Below, piece by piece: positions 55,403 to 64,000 of a stretch of 64,000 bases of DNA (positions within the stretch are counted from its first letter, which is position 1; the number at the start of each line of letters is the position of its first letter). Origin of the DNA: Mongoliitalea lutea (lineage in GTDB: Bacteria; Bacteroidota; Bacteroidia; Cytophagales; Cyclobacteriaceae). The notes under the pieces were generated by a model, which saw nothing but the letters and a program-made list of their open reading frames with translations, searched no databases and was not told where the DNA came from. The translations under genes and the position numbers were made by a program. The stretch is from positions 62,001-126,000 of the forward strand of contig NZ_BMYF01000003.1 of the NCBI RefSeq assembly GCF_014652135.1, written 5' to 3'.

Positions 55403-57940
55403 TTAGAATTTGTCTCCAAAGAAAATGGCATTCAGAAACAACTTGTTTGTCCCAAACCAAGTCCCTCTGAAATTTGGGTTATCAATAAAATGAATGACCC
55501 TACCTTGACCCACGTTGCTCACGATTACTGATCCACTTTGCTTCACTTTCTCTAAGTTTTGCGCAGAGACATAGCCACCCAATAATGGATTATTGGTATA
55601 CCTAACAGGTGTATTACTAGGGTTTTTGGAAGGCTTCATAAATATCGTAGAATTTCTATACACAGGAAGCTGTTCAGACCTGTAGCCAAAGGCTAATGGA
55701 TGCGTGAGGTCTAAGTTTGCCATATAAATATTTCCTCCAATATTTTGAGCGCCGGCAGCATCTCTTCTGGATGCGAATGGTATAAATTCTGCTTGCTTAC
55801 TTTCACCTTGGACAAACTCTTCTTTCGTAATATCACTGCTTTGTAACCACAAACTGCTTTGACGAAGTGAAAGGATAGTGCCACCTCTAGTTAACCAATC
55901 TTTCAAATGATTTAATTGGGCAGTGTTTAACATAGTGTAACTTCCGGAAGGTAGAATGAGCGTATTAAAATCATAAAGATTGACCCGTGAAAACAAACTG
56001 ACGTCCATCTTGGTGATTGGCATACCTACTTTGGTGTCGAGCAAATGCCATATTTCCCCAGCTTCATATTGGGAAGTTCCTTGTCCAACTAACATCAAGA
56101 CTTTTGGTACTCGTACGGCTGATACATTATTGCTTCCCAAATCGATCCCCGATTGACTCAATCCTGTCTTGGTGGCAAATACTTTTTGTCCACTTTGATT
56201 TGCAGCATTTACTAGCGTTTCCCGAAGTTGTTCTGGACTCATACTTTGGAAAGCAGTCGGTATCATTAAACTTCCAGCAGGGAATAGTCGGTTACCTGCT
56301 TGGGTAGCTGCAGTGAAGGGTAAAGCTGCTACTTCCACATGTACGCCTTTGCCCTGCAATTGATGGAGAAATTTGGGAGCAAAATAATCGGACCAATCAA
56401 CCAGATACGCCACATATGAATCATTGATGGGAAAGTCTATTTTTCTCTCAGGAATTGAAGTTAGTTGCTGTCCTGTGGTCGCAGTAACTTGCCCCTCGTA
56501 AGGGATGCCATAGGCTAAAGCCATAGTCCAAGCCGAAGCGTCATAAAATACAGAGTCGGGAAAGCTTGTAACCTTCTCAAACATGGTTCTGACCATGCGG
56601 TATTGTGCTTGGTTGGTTGGTACCACCCATGATTTTTCTTTAGTAAAAGTCTTACCGTTCACTGTGACATCTCGGGTGTTTTCATAGACCTTAATTTGAT
56701 GGTCCATTAATAATTTGAGGAATAATTCATTTCGGGAATCATCATAAAGATCTCCAAAAACATAAGCTTTGAATTTGTCTTTTCCTCCTTCAGTTACAGC
56801 AGTCTCAAAAAACTCTCGTAAATATCGGTGCATATATACACGCTCTTTTACACCTGCTTCCATCGTGGCAAGAGATATTTTCAACTGATTTCTAATCGTA
56901 AATGCGAAGGTGATGTCCCCCCGTTGGGATTCCTGGACATGGCCTCGGGAACTTCCTTGTTCAAATACAATTCCTAGCCCACCTTGGATATCGGGGTAGG
57001 TGCTACCATAGCCTGGATAACTGTTGTCAAATACCTCTTTGGTCCAATATAAAGAACCTATTTCATCCAAGGATTTGGCAAAATATCCAGCAAATTTGCT
57101 GTTGATATCTTCATAGTTTTTGCGGGGAACAACCGGGTTTTCACTGCTAAAAGGTTTGGTTGGTTCGAAAAAATAGGTACTGTTGGTACCCATTTCATGA
57201 AAATCTCCCACCACATTGGGATACCACTGATGATACCATTTGAGTTTGTGCTGCAACTCTACTTGAGCCAAAGGCAACCAATCTCTATTTAAATCAAACC
57301 AGTAATGATTCACTCGACCAGATGGCCAAATTTCATTATGTTCTCTATCCAAGGAATTCGCAACAGGAGGAGTGCCCTTGTGCATATTGGCCCAATTGCT
57401 GTGTCTGTCCCGTCCATCGGGATTGATAGCAGGGTCTATCATAACCACCGAATTATTTCTGATTTCCTCTGCTAGAGGATTATTAGAGGCCAAGAGCCAA
57501 TAAGCAGTCAGGATTGCGGCTTCCCCACCTGATGGCTCGTTTCCATGCACCGAATACGCTAGATTGATAATCGCAGGCATGGAGTTCACATCTGGCAACG
57601 GTATGGAGGGATCAATAAGCTTGATATGTTCTTTTCGGATGTTTTCCAGATTTTGAATATTGGCCGGATTACTGATGGTTAATACAACCAATGGGCGAAG
57701 TTGATTGGTGTAGCCAACCGTCTGAATGGTTGCCATGGGTGAGGATTGTGCCAAATGCTCAAAATAACTGACCAAACGATCATACCGTGTATGCCATTCA
57801 CCGATTTCATAACCCAAAAAGTCTTTTGGAGAAGTTATGCTGGGGTTGAAGGATTCATTTGGGAAGAAATAGGAATTTTGAGCATACAAGGTATTTAAAC
57901 CAATATTTAGCCCTAAGATCAACAGTAAAAGCTTTTTCAT
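55403..57940 (-). CDS. M14 family zinc carboxypeptidase, exported
   Basis: The 845-residue protein has a signal peptide (MKKLLLLILGLNIGLNTLYAQ). The M14 domain has the zinc pair H132-x-x-E135 in SVHGNEPSGG, the later His in VVGDFHEMG and the catalytic Glu region in GIVFEQGSSRG. A long C-terminal part, with VLMLVGQGTSQYEAGEIW and LILPSGSYTML, resembles a GATase/ThuA-like beta-alpha fold. It probably degrades peptides in the periplasm or outside the cell. It is divergent from the DUF1080 gene. Confidence 0.9.
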   Translation of the reverse strand: MKKLLLLILGLNIGLNTLYAQNSYFFPNESFNPSITSPKDFLGYEIGEWHTRYDRLVSYFEHLAQSSPMATIQTVGYTNQLRPLVVLTISNPANIQNLENIRKEHIKLIDPSIPLPDVNSMPAIINLAYSVHGNEPSGGEAAILTAYWLLASNNPLAEEIRNNSVVMIDPAINPDGRDRHSNWANMHKGTPPVANSLDREHNEIWPSGRVNHYWFDLNRDWLPLAQVELQHKLKWYHQWYPNVVGDFHEMGTNSTYFFEPTKPFSSENPVVPRKNYEDINSKFAGYFAKSLDEIGSLYWTKEVFDNSYPGYGSTYPDIQGGLGIVFEQGSSRGHVQESQRGDITFAFTIRNQLKISLATMEAGVKERVYMHRYLREFFETAVTEGGKDKFKAYVFGDLYDDSRNELFLKLLMDHQIKVYENTRDVTVNGKTFTKEKSWVVPTNQAQYRMVRTMFEKVTSFPDSVFYDASAWTMALAYGIPYEGQVTATTGQQLTSIPERKIDFPINDSYVAYLVDWSDYFAPKFLHQLQGKGVHVEVAALPFTAATQAGNRLFPAGSLMIPTAFQSMSPEQLRETLVNAANQSGQKVFATKTGLSQSGIDLGSNNVSAVRVPKVLMLVGQGTSQYEAGEIWHLLDTKVGMPITKMDVSLFSRVNLYDFNTLILPSGSYTMLNTAQLNHLKDWLTRGGTILSLRQSSLWLQSSDITKEEFVQGESKQAEFIPFASRRDAAGAQNIGGNIYMANLDLTHPLAFGYRSEQLPVYRNSTIFMKPSKNPSNTPVRYTNNPLLGGYVSAQNLEKVKQSGSVIVSNVGQGRVIHFIDNPNFRGTWFGTNKLFLNAIFFGDKF

Positions 57941-58056
57941 ATACAGTAATTTTGTGGAAAGTAATCGCTTTTCCTTCCACTTTCAACCAAAAATCCACCA
58001 ATGGCTTTTGAATGTGTAGGATATGCATTATTTTGAAAATCAAATAAAGTAATCCT

Positions 58057-58815
58057 ATGAAAAACCTATTCCTTTTTGGAAGCCTTCTGCTTTCATTCGC
58101 ATGTATTCAACAGGTAGTTGCACAGCAACAAGCCATCAAGTTACCGCCAGAAGCAACAGAATTTTGGGAGCCAGTTCCTAGAAAAGTTACCCCTGGCAAA
58201 GAGAATCATTTACCTCCATCTGATGCTACTATCCTTTTTGATGGTACTTCTTTGGATAGATTTGAATCTGTCAGAGATGGGGCACCCGCAGCTTGGAAAG
58301 TTGAAAACGGAACCTTCACAGTAGTTCCTAGAACGGGTGATATTCAGACTAAGGAATCTTTTGGAGATGTGCAGCTACACTTAGAATGGTCGGCTCCGGA
58401 TGTGATCAAAGGAGAAGGACAGGGGAGAGGCAATTCGGGAGTTTTCTTGATGTCAACCTATGAGATTCAGATTTTAGACTCTTACGAAAGCCAAACGTAT
58501 TCCAATGGTCAGGCAGCCAGTGTGTATAAGCAATACCCACCTTTGGTCAATGCGATGAGAACTCCTCAAGAATGGAATACCTACGATATTTTCTTTACCG
58601 CTCCACGTTTCAATACAGATGGTATGCTCGTATCTCCTGCACGTGTGACGGTAATTCATAATGGGGTGTTGGTACAAAATAATGTGGAACTTAAGGGGCC
58701 AACCGAATATATTGGCATTCCAAATTACAAAGCGCATCCTGAGGCCTTACCGATAAAACTACAAGACCACGGAGATTTGGTGAGCTTTCGGAATATTTGG
58801 GTGAGGAAACTATAA
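58057..58815 (+). CDS. DUF1080 (3-keto-disaccharide hydrolase-like) protein, exported
   Basis: The 252-residue product has a signal peptide ending near VVAQQ and a concanavalin-like DUF1080 domain starting at ATILFDGTSLDRFESV. It contains the conserved VQLHLEWSAPDVIKGEGQGRGNSGVFLM and YEIQILDSYE. Such proteins often bind or hydrolyse sugars, including 3-keto-disaccharides. No other sugar-degrading genes are adjacent. Confidence 0.88.
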   Translation: MKNLFLFGSLLLSFACIQQVVAQQQAIKLPPEATEFWEPVPRKVTPGKENHLPPSDATILFDGTSLDRFESVRDGAPAAWKVENGTFTVVPRTGDIQTKESFGDVQLHLEWSAPDVIKGEGQGRGNSGVFLMSTYEIQILDSYESQTYSNGQAASVYKQYPPLVNAMRTPQEWNTYDIFFTAPRFNTDGMLVSPARVTVIHNGVLVQNNVELKGPTEYIGIPNYKAHPEALPIKLQDHGDLVSFRNIWVRKL

Positions 58816-58846
58816 AAAAATAATGGGTCTCAATTTTGAGACCCAT
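58816..58846 (-). terminator. terminator of the ferritin gene
   Basis: ATGGGTCTCAA and TTGAGACCCAT form a perfect hairpin (58823-58846) overlapping the ferritin stop. On the minus strand it is followed by TATTTTTTTA, so it fits termination of the ferritin transcript; the plus side lacks a T-run. Confidence 0.8.
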
Positions 58847-59375
58847 GTGCTGCTTGGTGTAACTTACCAATTTCTTGATCGATGGTCCAAAGACCAATAC
58901 CTTCTTCACCGATGATGTCGAAGAGCTCAACAGCTCTTCTTGCCATCGTTTCTTCCTCCCTTTGCTCGGTTACATACCACTGCATAAAACTGAATGTTGC
59001 GAAGTCTTTTGCAGAAAATGCATGATCTACGATCGAATTGATTGACTTTGTGACTTTAATTTCGTGTTCCAATATCAATTCAAAGATTTCTCTCAAAGAA
59101 TTGAAGTTATTTCTGATACCTGTGATTTCCGGCTGCAAGGCATGCCCACCTGCTTCATTGATGTAATGGAATATTTTCATCATGTGCATTCTCTCCTCAT
59201 CGGCATGGGTGTACAAATACTTCGCAGCATTTTCATACCCCATCATGTGGCACCAAGAAGCCATGGATAAATAATAAGCGGAAGATCTCCCTTCCATCTC
59301 AATTTGCTTGTTCAGTAAATCCTCTGTATCGTGCAAAAGTGAACGCTGTAGCGTTACGATTTCTTTTCCTTTCAT
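58830..59375 (-). CDS. ftn: bacterial non-heme ferritin
   Basis: From ATG 59375 (MKGKEIVTLQRSLLHDTEDLL) the product is 181 residues; an ATG four codons earlier is possible. The four-helix ferritin pattern is clear: KQIEMEGRSSAYYLSMASWC (ferroxidase Glu), ADEERMHMMKIFHYINEAGG (ExxH) and FMQWYVTEQREEE. The protein stores iron in a 24-subunit shell. It is transcribed alone. Confidence 0.93.
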   Translation of the reverse strand: MKGKEIVTLQRSLLHDTEDLLNKQIEMEGRSSAYYLSMASWCHMMGYENAAKYLYTHADEERMHMMKIFHYINEAGGHALQPEITGIRNNFNSLREIFELILEHEIKVTKSINSIVDHAFSAKDFATFSFMQWYVTEQREEETMARRAVELFDIIGEEGIGLWTIDQEIGKLHQAAHGSQN

Positions 59376-59432
59376 AGTAATAGTCATTTATACAAACATA
59401 ACTAATTTACTGTGCTTTAGTTCCTATGTCTT

Positions 59433-59465
59433 GAAATTTAGAATTGGTATTAATTTAAATCCAAA
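59433..59465 (-). promoter_or_regulatory. promoter candidate for the ferritin gene
   Basis: On the minus strand TTTG (59465-59462), a 21-bp spacer and TAAATTTC (59440-59433; one mismatch) are placed about 58 bases before the ATG. Confidence 0.4.
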
Positions 59466-59467
59466 CA

Positions 59468-60085
59468 TCAGGAAAAGAGTCCGTAAATCTCACGGTCCAC
59501 TTTCTGTACAATTGTGGCGAAATCCTCCGGATGAGCTACAAAATCCATGTCATTGACGTCTACAATCAGTAGCTTCCCTTTATCGTAATCTCCGATCCAA
59601 TCTTCATAGTGGGAGTTTAGATTTTTCAAATAATCAATTCTAATAGCGTTTTCATAGTGGCGTCCACGTTTTTCAATTTGTCCAACAAGTTTTGGGATAT
59701 CCGCTTTCAGGTAAATCAACAAATCAGGCGCTTTGACATAGTTGATCATAGAATGGAATAATGCAAGGTAATTGTCATAATCCCTTTCTGAAATCAAGTT
59801 TGATTTGGCAAGATTAGCTGCAAAAATGTAGGCATCTTCATAAATCGTACGGTCTTGAATCACGGACATTCCGCTCTCACGGATGCGTTGGATTTGGTTG
59901 AACCGGCTATTCAGAAAAAAAACTTGCAAATGGAAAGACCATCGCTTCATATCTTCATAAAAATCTGCCAAATATGGATTGTTTTCCACGGCCTCTAATT
60001 CCGCATGCCAACCATAATGTTTGGCCAATTTGATTGATAGGGTAGTTTTACCGCTTCCGATGTTGCCGGATACTGCTATGTGCAT
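59468..60085 (-). CDS. deoxynucleoside kinase
   Basis: The 205-residue protein starts MHIAVSGNIGSGKTTLSIKLAKHYG with P-loop GNIGSGKT (7-14). It carries QVFFLNSRFNQIQRIRES, the DRTIYEDAYIFA motif (DRS-like, substrate/Mg region) and a lid with EKRGRHYE. These are features of the deoxyadenosine/deoxyguanosine kinase-like group that salvages deoxynucleosides. Exact base preference is not readable. Confidence 0.9.
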   Translation of the reverse strand: MHIAVSGNIGSGKTTLSIKLAKHYGWHAELEAVENNPYLADFYEDMKRWSFHLQVFFLNSRFNQIQRIRESGMSVIQDRTIYEDAYIFAANLAKSNLISERDYDNYLALFHSMINYVKAPDLLIYLKADIPKLVGQIEKRGRHYENAIRIDYLKNLNSHYEDWIGDYDKGKLLIVDVNDMDFVAHPEDFATIVQKVDREIYGLFS

Positions 60086-60160
60086 AATAGATTGGATAAA
60101 GAAGGCTACCCAAAAAGTAATGCTCCTACTGTTTGGATAGCCTGAAAATGGTGGTTTGTA

Positions 60161-61048
60161 TTACTTAAATCTAGGAGAAACAACAAGTTCTTTGCTTCCT
60201 GGAGTGTATTTGTAGAAGCCTTCGCCTGTTTTTGCGCCTTTGTAACCTGCCTCTACCATGTTTACCAGTAGTGGACATGGTGCGTATTTAGGATTGCCAA
60301 AGCCATCGTGCAAGACTCTTAGAATGGAAAGACATACATCTAATCCGATAAAGTCTGCTAATTGTAATGGCCCCATTGGATGAGCCATGCCAAGCTTCAT
60401 CACCGTGTCAATTTCTTCAATGCCTGCCACGCCTTCATACAATGTATAAATAGCTTCATTGATCATTGGCATCAAGATACGGTTAGCCACAAATCCTGGA
60501 TAGTCATTCACTTCGACTGGTACTTTTTCCAATTTTCTAGAAAGTTCCATAGTCAAGCTGGTCACTTCATCAGAGGTTGCATAACCACGGATGACTTCTA
60601 CTAATTTCATCACAGGTACTGGATTCATAAAGTGCATACCGATTACTTTGTCCGGACGCTTGGTGACTGCTCCGATTTTGGTAATGGAAATCGAAGAAGT
60701 ATTGGTGGATAGAATTGTCTCAGGCTTACATAATTCGTCCAATTGACGGAAAAGCTCCAATTTGATGCTGATGTTTTCTGTGGCAGCTTCCACAACCAAA
60801 TCGGCATTTGCTACACCTTCTGCAAGGTTAGTAAAGGACTTGATTCTGCTAATAGCTGCATTTTTATCATCCTCGGATAAGGTTCCTTTGGACACTTGTC
60901 TATCCATGTTTTTGCCAATGGTCGCCAATGCTTTTTCCAAGGACTGCTGATTGATATCAATCAAAGCAACTTCATATCCATACTGAGCAAATACATGGGC
61001 GATACCGTTTCCCATGGTTCCAGAACCTATAACTGCGATGTTTTTCAT
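60161..61048 (-). CDS. 3-hydroxybutyryl-CoA dehydrogenase
   Basis: The 295-residue NAD enzyme starts MKNIAVIGSGTMGNGIAHVFAQYG (GSGTMG, 8-13). It shows VVEAATENISIKLELF, SNTSSISITKIG, GMHFMNPVPVMKLVE with the catalytic His, NDYPGFVANRIL and GMAHPMGPLQLADFIGLD. This is the stand-alone two-domain form (Hbd/PaaH type) used in beta-oxidation or butyrate-type metabolism. It is single, with no thiolase or enoyl-CoA hydratase nearby. Confidence 0.94.
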   Translation of the reverse strand: MKNIAVIGSGTMGNGIAHVFAQYGYEVALIDINQQSLEKALATIGKNMDRQVSKGTLSEDDKNAAISRIKSFTNLAEGVANADLVVEAATENISIKLELFRQLDELCKPETILSTNTSSISITKIGAVTKRPDKVIGMHFMNPVPVMKLVEVIRGYATSDEVTSLTMELSRKLEKVPVEVNDYPGFVANRILMPMINEAIYTLYEGVAGIEEIDTVMKLGMAHPMGPLQLADFIGLDVCLSILRVLHDGFGNPKYAPCPLLVNMVEAGYKGAKTGEGFYKYTPGSKELVVSPRFK

Positions 61049-61269
61049 GAATTTTTGGGTTTAATTCTTATATAGTAAGTTCAAAACTAAGCCATGTACC
61101 AATAACTAGGCTTTTGAATGAGTGTTCAAATCTAGGTCGATTGAAAAGGATTTGCAATTTATCAAATTAGATTTTGTGTACCTTTGACAGATATTTACAC
61201 AAAAAGTTACGAGGTAGGCTTGTCCTATCTTTTTCAATCAACTCCCGGTGAGGGATTCTTGTTACCATT

Positions 61270-62100
61270 ATGCGCGAATTAGGAAAAGTTAGTTCATTAC
61301 TTATTAATCGATTTTCACCACACGGAGCTTATTTGGCTCTTCAAGATGGAGGAGAAGTGTTGCTTCCAAAATCATATTTGTCCGGAGAAGAGAAAGTAGG
61401 AGAAGAATTAGAGGTTTTTGTTTACACGGATAGTGAAGATAGACCAGTGGCGGTCACTAACCGCCCGAAGATGTTGTTGGATGAATTTGAAGTGTTGGAG
61501 GTAAAGGAAGTGACGAAGTTTGGAGCATTTCTAGATTGGGGGCTTCCAAAGGATTTGTTTGTACCTAAAGCGGAAATGGGCAAATCTATGGAAGTTGGTG
61601 AAAAATATTTGGTGATGCTCTGTAGGGATAACAAAACTGAGCGTTTGATTGGTGTATCAAAATATGAGGACTTTTTACTTCGGGACACCCAAGGATTCGA
61701 AACAGGTCAGGAGGTAAATATCTTGATTTTTGAAGAAACAGACTTAGGATACAAAGCTTTGATCGATGGAGATTTTGAAGGATTGATTTATAAAAATGAG
61801 GTTTTTGAAGAAGTACAGATCGGAGATCGTAAAAAAGCGTTTGTCAAAAAGAGGAGAGAGGATGGTAAAATTGACTTACAGTTACTACCTATCGGTAGGG
61901 CAAAATACGAGGAAGGGGCTGAAAAAATTCTGGAAACCTTAAAAGTCCGGAAGTTTTTGCCCCTTCATGATAAATCATCCCCTGAGTCTATCAAAGAGTT
62001 ATTGGGAATGAGTAAAAAGCACTTTAAACAGTCGATAGGTCAATTATATAAAGCTCAAAGAATCAATATTTTGGATAATGGAATTGAAATTATCGAATAA
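61270..62100 (+). CDS. CvfB-like S1 RNA-binding domain protein
   Basis: The 276-residue protein has repeated S1-like OB modules: GKVSSLLINRFSPHGAYLAL, then EVKEVTKFGAFLDWGLPKDLFVPKAEM, then LGYKALIDGDFEGLIYKNE. A C-terminal winged-helix follows (FLPLHDKSSPESIKELLGMSKKHFKQSIGQLYKAQRI). This is the CvfB/YitL architecture, cytoplasmic RNA-binding proteins of unclear role. A perfect -7 box TACCTTTG lies at 61179-61186, but without a well-spaced -33 box. Confidence 0.88.
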   Translation: MRELGKVSSLLINRFSPHGAYLALQDGGEVLLPKSYLSGEEKVGEELEVFVYTDSEDRPVAVTNRPKMLLDEFEVLEVKEVTKFGAFLDWGLPKDLFVPKAEMGKSMEVGEKYLVMLCRDNKTERLIGVSKYEDFLLRDTQGFETGQEVNILIFEETDLGYKALIDGDFEGLIYKNEVFEEVQIGDRKKAFVKKRREDGKIDLQLLPIGRAKYEEGAEKILETLKVRKFLPLHDKSSPESIKELLGMSKKHFKQSIGQLYKAQRINILDNGIEIIE

Positions 62101-62216
62101 GCCTCTATAAATTTCTGCCGATAGCCAAAATTGAAGTTGAACTTACTATAAAAAATGCGTAAGTCCAAATAAATATCTAAATATTATCATTTACAGGGGT
62201 GTTTTAGTTGTTTTCC

Positions 62217-62711
62217 ATGGGGGAGTTTTTAGAGGATTTCGGGAAGTTGAGTAAATCATCATTTGCGCAGCATAAAAAAATGCTTCCCAAATTGAAACGG
62301 GTGAAGAGTAAAGAGTTGGATCAGCATTTTGCTAAAGCACATGAGGAAAAATTCCAATACATGGATTGCCTTACATGTGCCAACTGCTGTAAAACTACCA
62401 GTCCAATTTTCCTTCAAACGGACATTGAACGATTGGCGAAAGTGTTTCGCATGAAACCTTCAGAGTTTACAGATGAGTACCTATTTAGAGATGCGGATGG
62501 AGATTTTGTGTTGAAAAGTGCACCTTGTCCTTTTCTAAATTCGGACAATACTTGCTTGGTGTATGAGGAGCGTCCAAAGGCGTGCAGAGAATATCCGCAT
62601 ACTAATCGAAAAAATATGCATGGCATCCTGAATTTGACGTTGCGTAACACATTAGTATGCCCGGTTGTTTTTGAAATCTTTCAAGACTTTGAGAAAGATT
62701 TTAGGAAGTAA
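62217..62711 (+). CDS. YkgJ family cysteine cluster protein
   Basis: From ATG 62217 (MGEFLEDFGKLSKSSF) the product is 164 residues; a TTG three codons upstream is less likely. The zinc or iron-sulfur cysteine cluster is conserved: MDCLTCANCCKTTSP, then APCPFLNSDNTCLVYEERPKACREYP, plus a later Cys in LVCPVVF. YkgJ-like proteins bind a metal centre; the function is unknown. Confidence 0.88.
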   Translation: MGEFLEDFGKLSKSSFAQHKKMLPKLKRVKSKELDQHFAKAHEEKFQYMDCLTCANCCKTTSPIFLQTDIERLAKVFRMKPSEFTDEYLFRDADGDFVLKSAPCPFLNSDNTCLVYEERPKACREYPHTNRKNMHGILNLTLRNTLVCPVVFEIFQDFEKDFRK

Positions 62712-62760
62712 GCAAAAGTCTTTGCTAATTTAGAGTCTAAAACCTATTGAATGAACAAGT

Positions 62761-63690
62761 ATGAGTAACAATGAGCAGTATTTTTTAGGTGTAGATGTAG
62801 GAGGCACGCATCTAAAAATCGGTTTGGTCAATAAATCGGGAGAGATTCTTTCTTTTGATAAAGTTGAAACAGCCCCATACCGAGATGACCCCAAAGGTTT
62901 CAATGCCAAATTTGTTGATGGCATGGCTGATATCTTAGCCAAGTATCCCGAGGTATCTAAAGTGGGTATTGGCCTGCCTGGATTGATTTCCAAGGACAGG
63001 ACCACAACCTTAGAAATACCCGCAATTCCTTCCTTGAACGGTTTTAACTTGAAAGGAGCCTTGAAGGAGAAATATCCCAACATCTCTTTTTTTCTAGAAA
63101 ATGACGCTGCCGCAGCTGCCATTGGTGAGTACCGCTATGGTAAAAATAATCCTCCGGAAAACTTCATGTTTATTACTATGGGGACAGGTATCGGAAGTGC
63201 CCTTATATTGAATGGAGAAGTATTCAAAGGCAGCCGAGGAAATGCCATGGAAATGGGTCATATGCTATCCAGAGGAAATGAAGGATTGGAGAAATTGATC
63301 GGGAGAGGTGGAATTCTTAGGATTTTGGACCGTTTTATAAAAGGCTATCCCCGTTTGGTGGGAGAACTTGCTGATAAAGAATTAGGAACACACTTATTAG
63401 TAGATACTGCAAAAAGTGGTAATGAGGTTTCCTTAATGGTTTTCGAGGAGGTTGGGAGAATCTTAGGGGAAGCTATAGTATCTGCTATCCGCTTGTTAGA
63501 TGTGACGCATGTGTATTTCGGTGGAGGAATTTCCGCAGGTTTGGAATTTATGATGCCATCTTTGGAAAAAACAGTTCGTCAATACCTTACACCTTATTAT
63601 GTACAAGATTTGGTCCTGACCAAAGCTACTTTAGAAAATAATGCTGGTACGCTTGGTGCGGCTGCGTTGTGTTTTATGGAAGATATTTAA
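62761..63690 (+). CDS. ROK family sugar kinase/glucokinase-like protein
   Basis: The 309-residue protein has the ATP phosphate-binding motif GVDVGGTHLKIGLV near the N-terminus, PGLISKDRTTTLEIPAIPSLNG (substrate region), LENDAAAAAIGEYR and TMGTGIGSALILNG. The usual zinc-binding CxCGxxGCxE motif is missing: the region reads MGHMLSRGNEGLEKLIGRGG without cysteine. There is no N-terminal HTH, so it is a kinase type, not a repressor. Glucose or a related hexose is the likely substrate. Confidence 0.88.
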   Translation: MSNNEQYFLGVDVGGTHLKIGLVNKSGEILSFDKVETAPYRDDPKGFNAKFVDGMADILAKYPEVSKVGIGLPGLISKDRTTTLEIPAIPSLNGFNLKGALKEKYPNISFFLENDAAAAAIGEYRYGKNNPPENFMFITMGTGIGSALILNGEVFKGSRGNAMEMGHMLSRGNEGLEKLIGRGGILRILDRFIKGYPRLVGELADKELGTHLLVDTAKSGNEVSLMVFEEVGRILGEAIVSAIRLLDVTHVYFGGGISAGLEFMMPSLEKTVRQYLTPYYVQDLVLTKATLENNAGTLGAAALCFMEDI

Positions 63691-63713
63691 TTCAAGCAAA
63701 ATAAAGGTTCAAT

Positions 63714-63746
63714 TGCCACTGAGTTTATGATTTCAGTGGCATTTTT
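63714..63746 (+). terminator. rho-independent terminator after the ROK gene
   Basis: TGCCACTGA (63714-63722) pairs with TCAGTGGCA (63733-63741), followed by T5. Confidence 0.8.
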
Positions 63747-63885
63747 GTTGGATAAGATTTTTATTCACTTCTGATGTGCATAGAAAAAGTGGCTTTAAAT
63801 TCTCTGCAATCGATTTCTTGTCCTTTGTGATAAAAGTCCAAAAGTATTTTTTCTAATAAAACCGTGATTTTTTTAATAAAATCCT

Positions 63886-63893
63886 AATTTTGA
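63886..63893 (+). promoter_or_regulatory. -7 box TAATTTTG for the HAD gene
   Basis: TAATTTTG fits TAnnTTTG and lies 30 bases before the ATG at 63924. No TTTG is seen at the expected -33 distance, so the promoter call is partial. Confidence 0.4.
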
Positions 63894-63923
63894 ACATTGA
63901 TTCTACAAAATTTACTTACTCCA

Positions 63924-64000
63924 ATGCCCAGAAATAAGAAATTTATCATTGACTTCGATAGTACCTTTACCCAAGTTGAAGCTTTGGATGTGCTAGGGGA
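63924..64000 (+). CDS. HAD-family phosphatase, phosphoserine phosphatase-like (5' end only)
   Basis: Only the first 25 codons are in the window: MPRNKKFIIDFDSTFTQVEA and LDVLG. FIIDFDSTFT carries the HAD motif I DxDST with the nucleophile Asp. In this phylum a similar start is found on SerB-type phosphatases, sometimes fused to phosphoglycerate dehydrogenase; the fusion cannot be checked here. The gene runs off the right edge. Confidence 0.7.
   Translation, partial: MPRNKKFIIDFDSTFTQVEALDVLG

Noticed and set aside
61204-61232. Small hairpin GGTAGG-CTTGT-CCTATC followed by T5 in the 5' region of the CvfB-like gene
   Set aside because: The stem is only six pairs with a wobble, too weak to call a terminator or riboswitch without comparative data.

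Overview
This window is a chromosomal stretch from a Bacteroidota bacterium, most likely order Cytophagales (a Cyclobacteriaceae or Algoriphagus-like organism; the rank is inference). The signs are promoters of the TTTG-N18-20-TAnnTTTG type, lipoproteins with acidic residues after the lipobox Cys, a TamB/TamL pair whose barrel member is a lipoprotein, an arginine operon using an acylated-ornithine carbamoyltransferase, and DUF4136, YceI and M14 proteins typical of the phylum. No prophage, integrase, transposase or CRISPR array is visible.

Layout. 1-7000: M23 peptidase, FAH-family enzyme, and a helicase/ATP-dependent ligase repair pair with a Crp-like palindrome at its promoter. 7000-18900: two lipoproteins, an A-type Fe-S carrier without its C-terminal cysteines, DUF1232, Rossmann, dtd, a ModF-like tandem ATPase, a dead metallophosphoesterase, DUF4136, a YbiT-type ABC-F, a Na+/solute symporter and an RlmI-like methyltransferase. 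19100-26900: tamB-tamL and a small conserved gene. 26850-35110: trpEGDCFBA plus a DAHP synthase gene, preceded by a promoter, a leader peptide with three consecutive Trp codons and an intrinsic terminator, which together look like a classical attenuator. 35180-38970: phenylalanine hydroxylase, then hisH-hisA-hisF-hisIE. 38976-41830: GIY-YIG protein, two identical tRNA-Asp genes with a decayed third copy, galE, UDP-glucuronate decarboxylase. 41900-44400: YceI / outer-membrane protein / YceI-like cluster. 44400-52870: a whole arginine operon on the minus strand (GNAT, argG, argC, argD, argF', argB, argE', argH), preceded by a possible Arg-rich leader ORF. 52950-64000: class-V aminotransferase fold protein, XRE-Fic protein, M14 peptidase, DUF1080 protein, ferritin, deoxynucleoside kinase, 3-hydroxyacyl-CoA dehydrogenase, CvfB-like protein, YkgJ-like protein, ROK kinase and the 5' end of a HAD phosphatase gene.

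How the genes work together. The centre of the window is an amino-acid biosynthesis region: DAHP synthase feeds chorismate, TrpE-TrpB turn chorismate into tryptophan, PhhA links phenylalanine to tyrosine, four his enzymes cover the middle and late steps of histidine synthesis, and the arginine operon covers the route from glutamate. Val at position 90 of the carbamoyltransferase favours N-succinylated rather than N-acetylated intermediates.

The main structure beyond ordinary genes is a family of degenerate, word-like intergenic repeats (GAGAAGCGAGA, CACTGTTCACTGCTCA, TCTAAAATCTAA and similar). They occupy many gaps, lie inside the trp operon, and run directly into several gene ends. I found no unmistakable new multi-gene system. 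The best leads are the trp attenuator, these repeats and their effect on gene ends, the Crp-like site on the repair operon, and the XRE-Fic gene with twin palindromes against its start codon. All calls come from reading the sequence; no database search was run.
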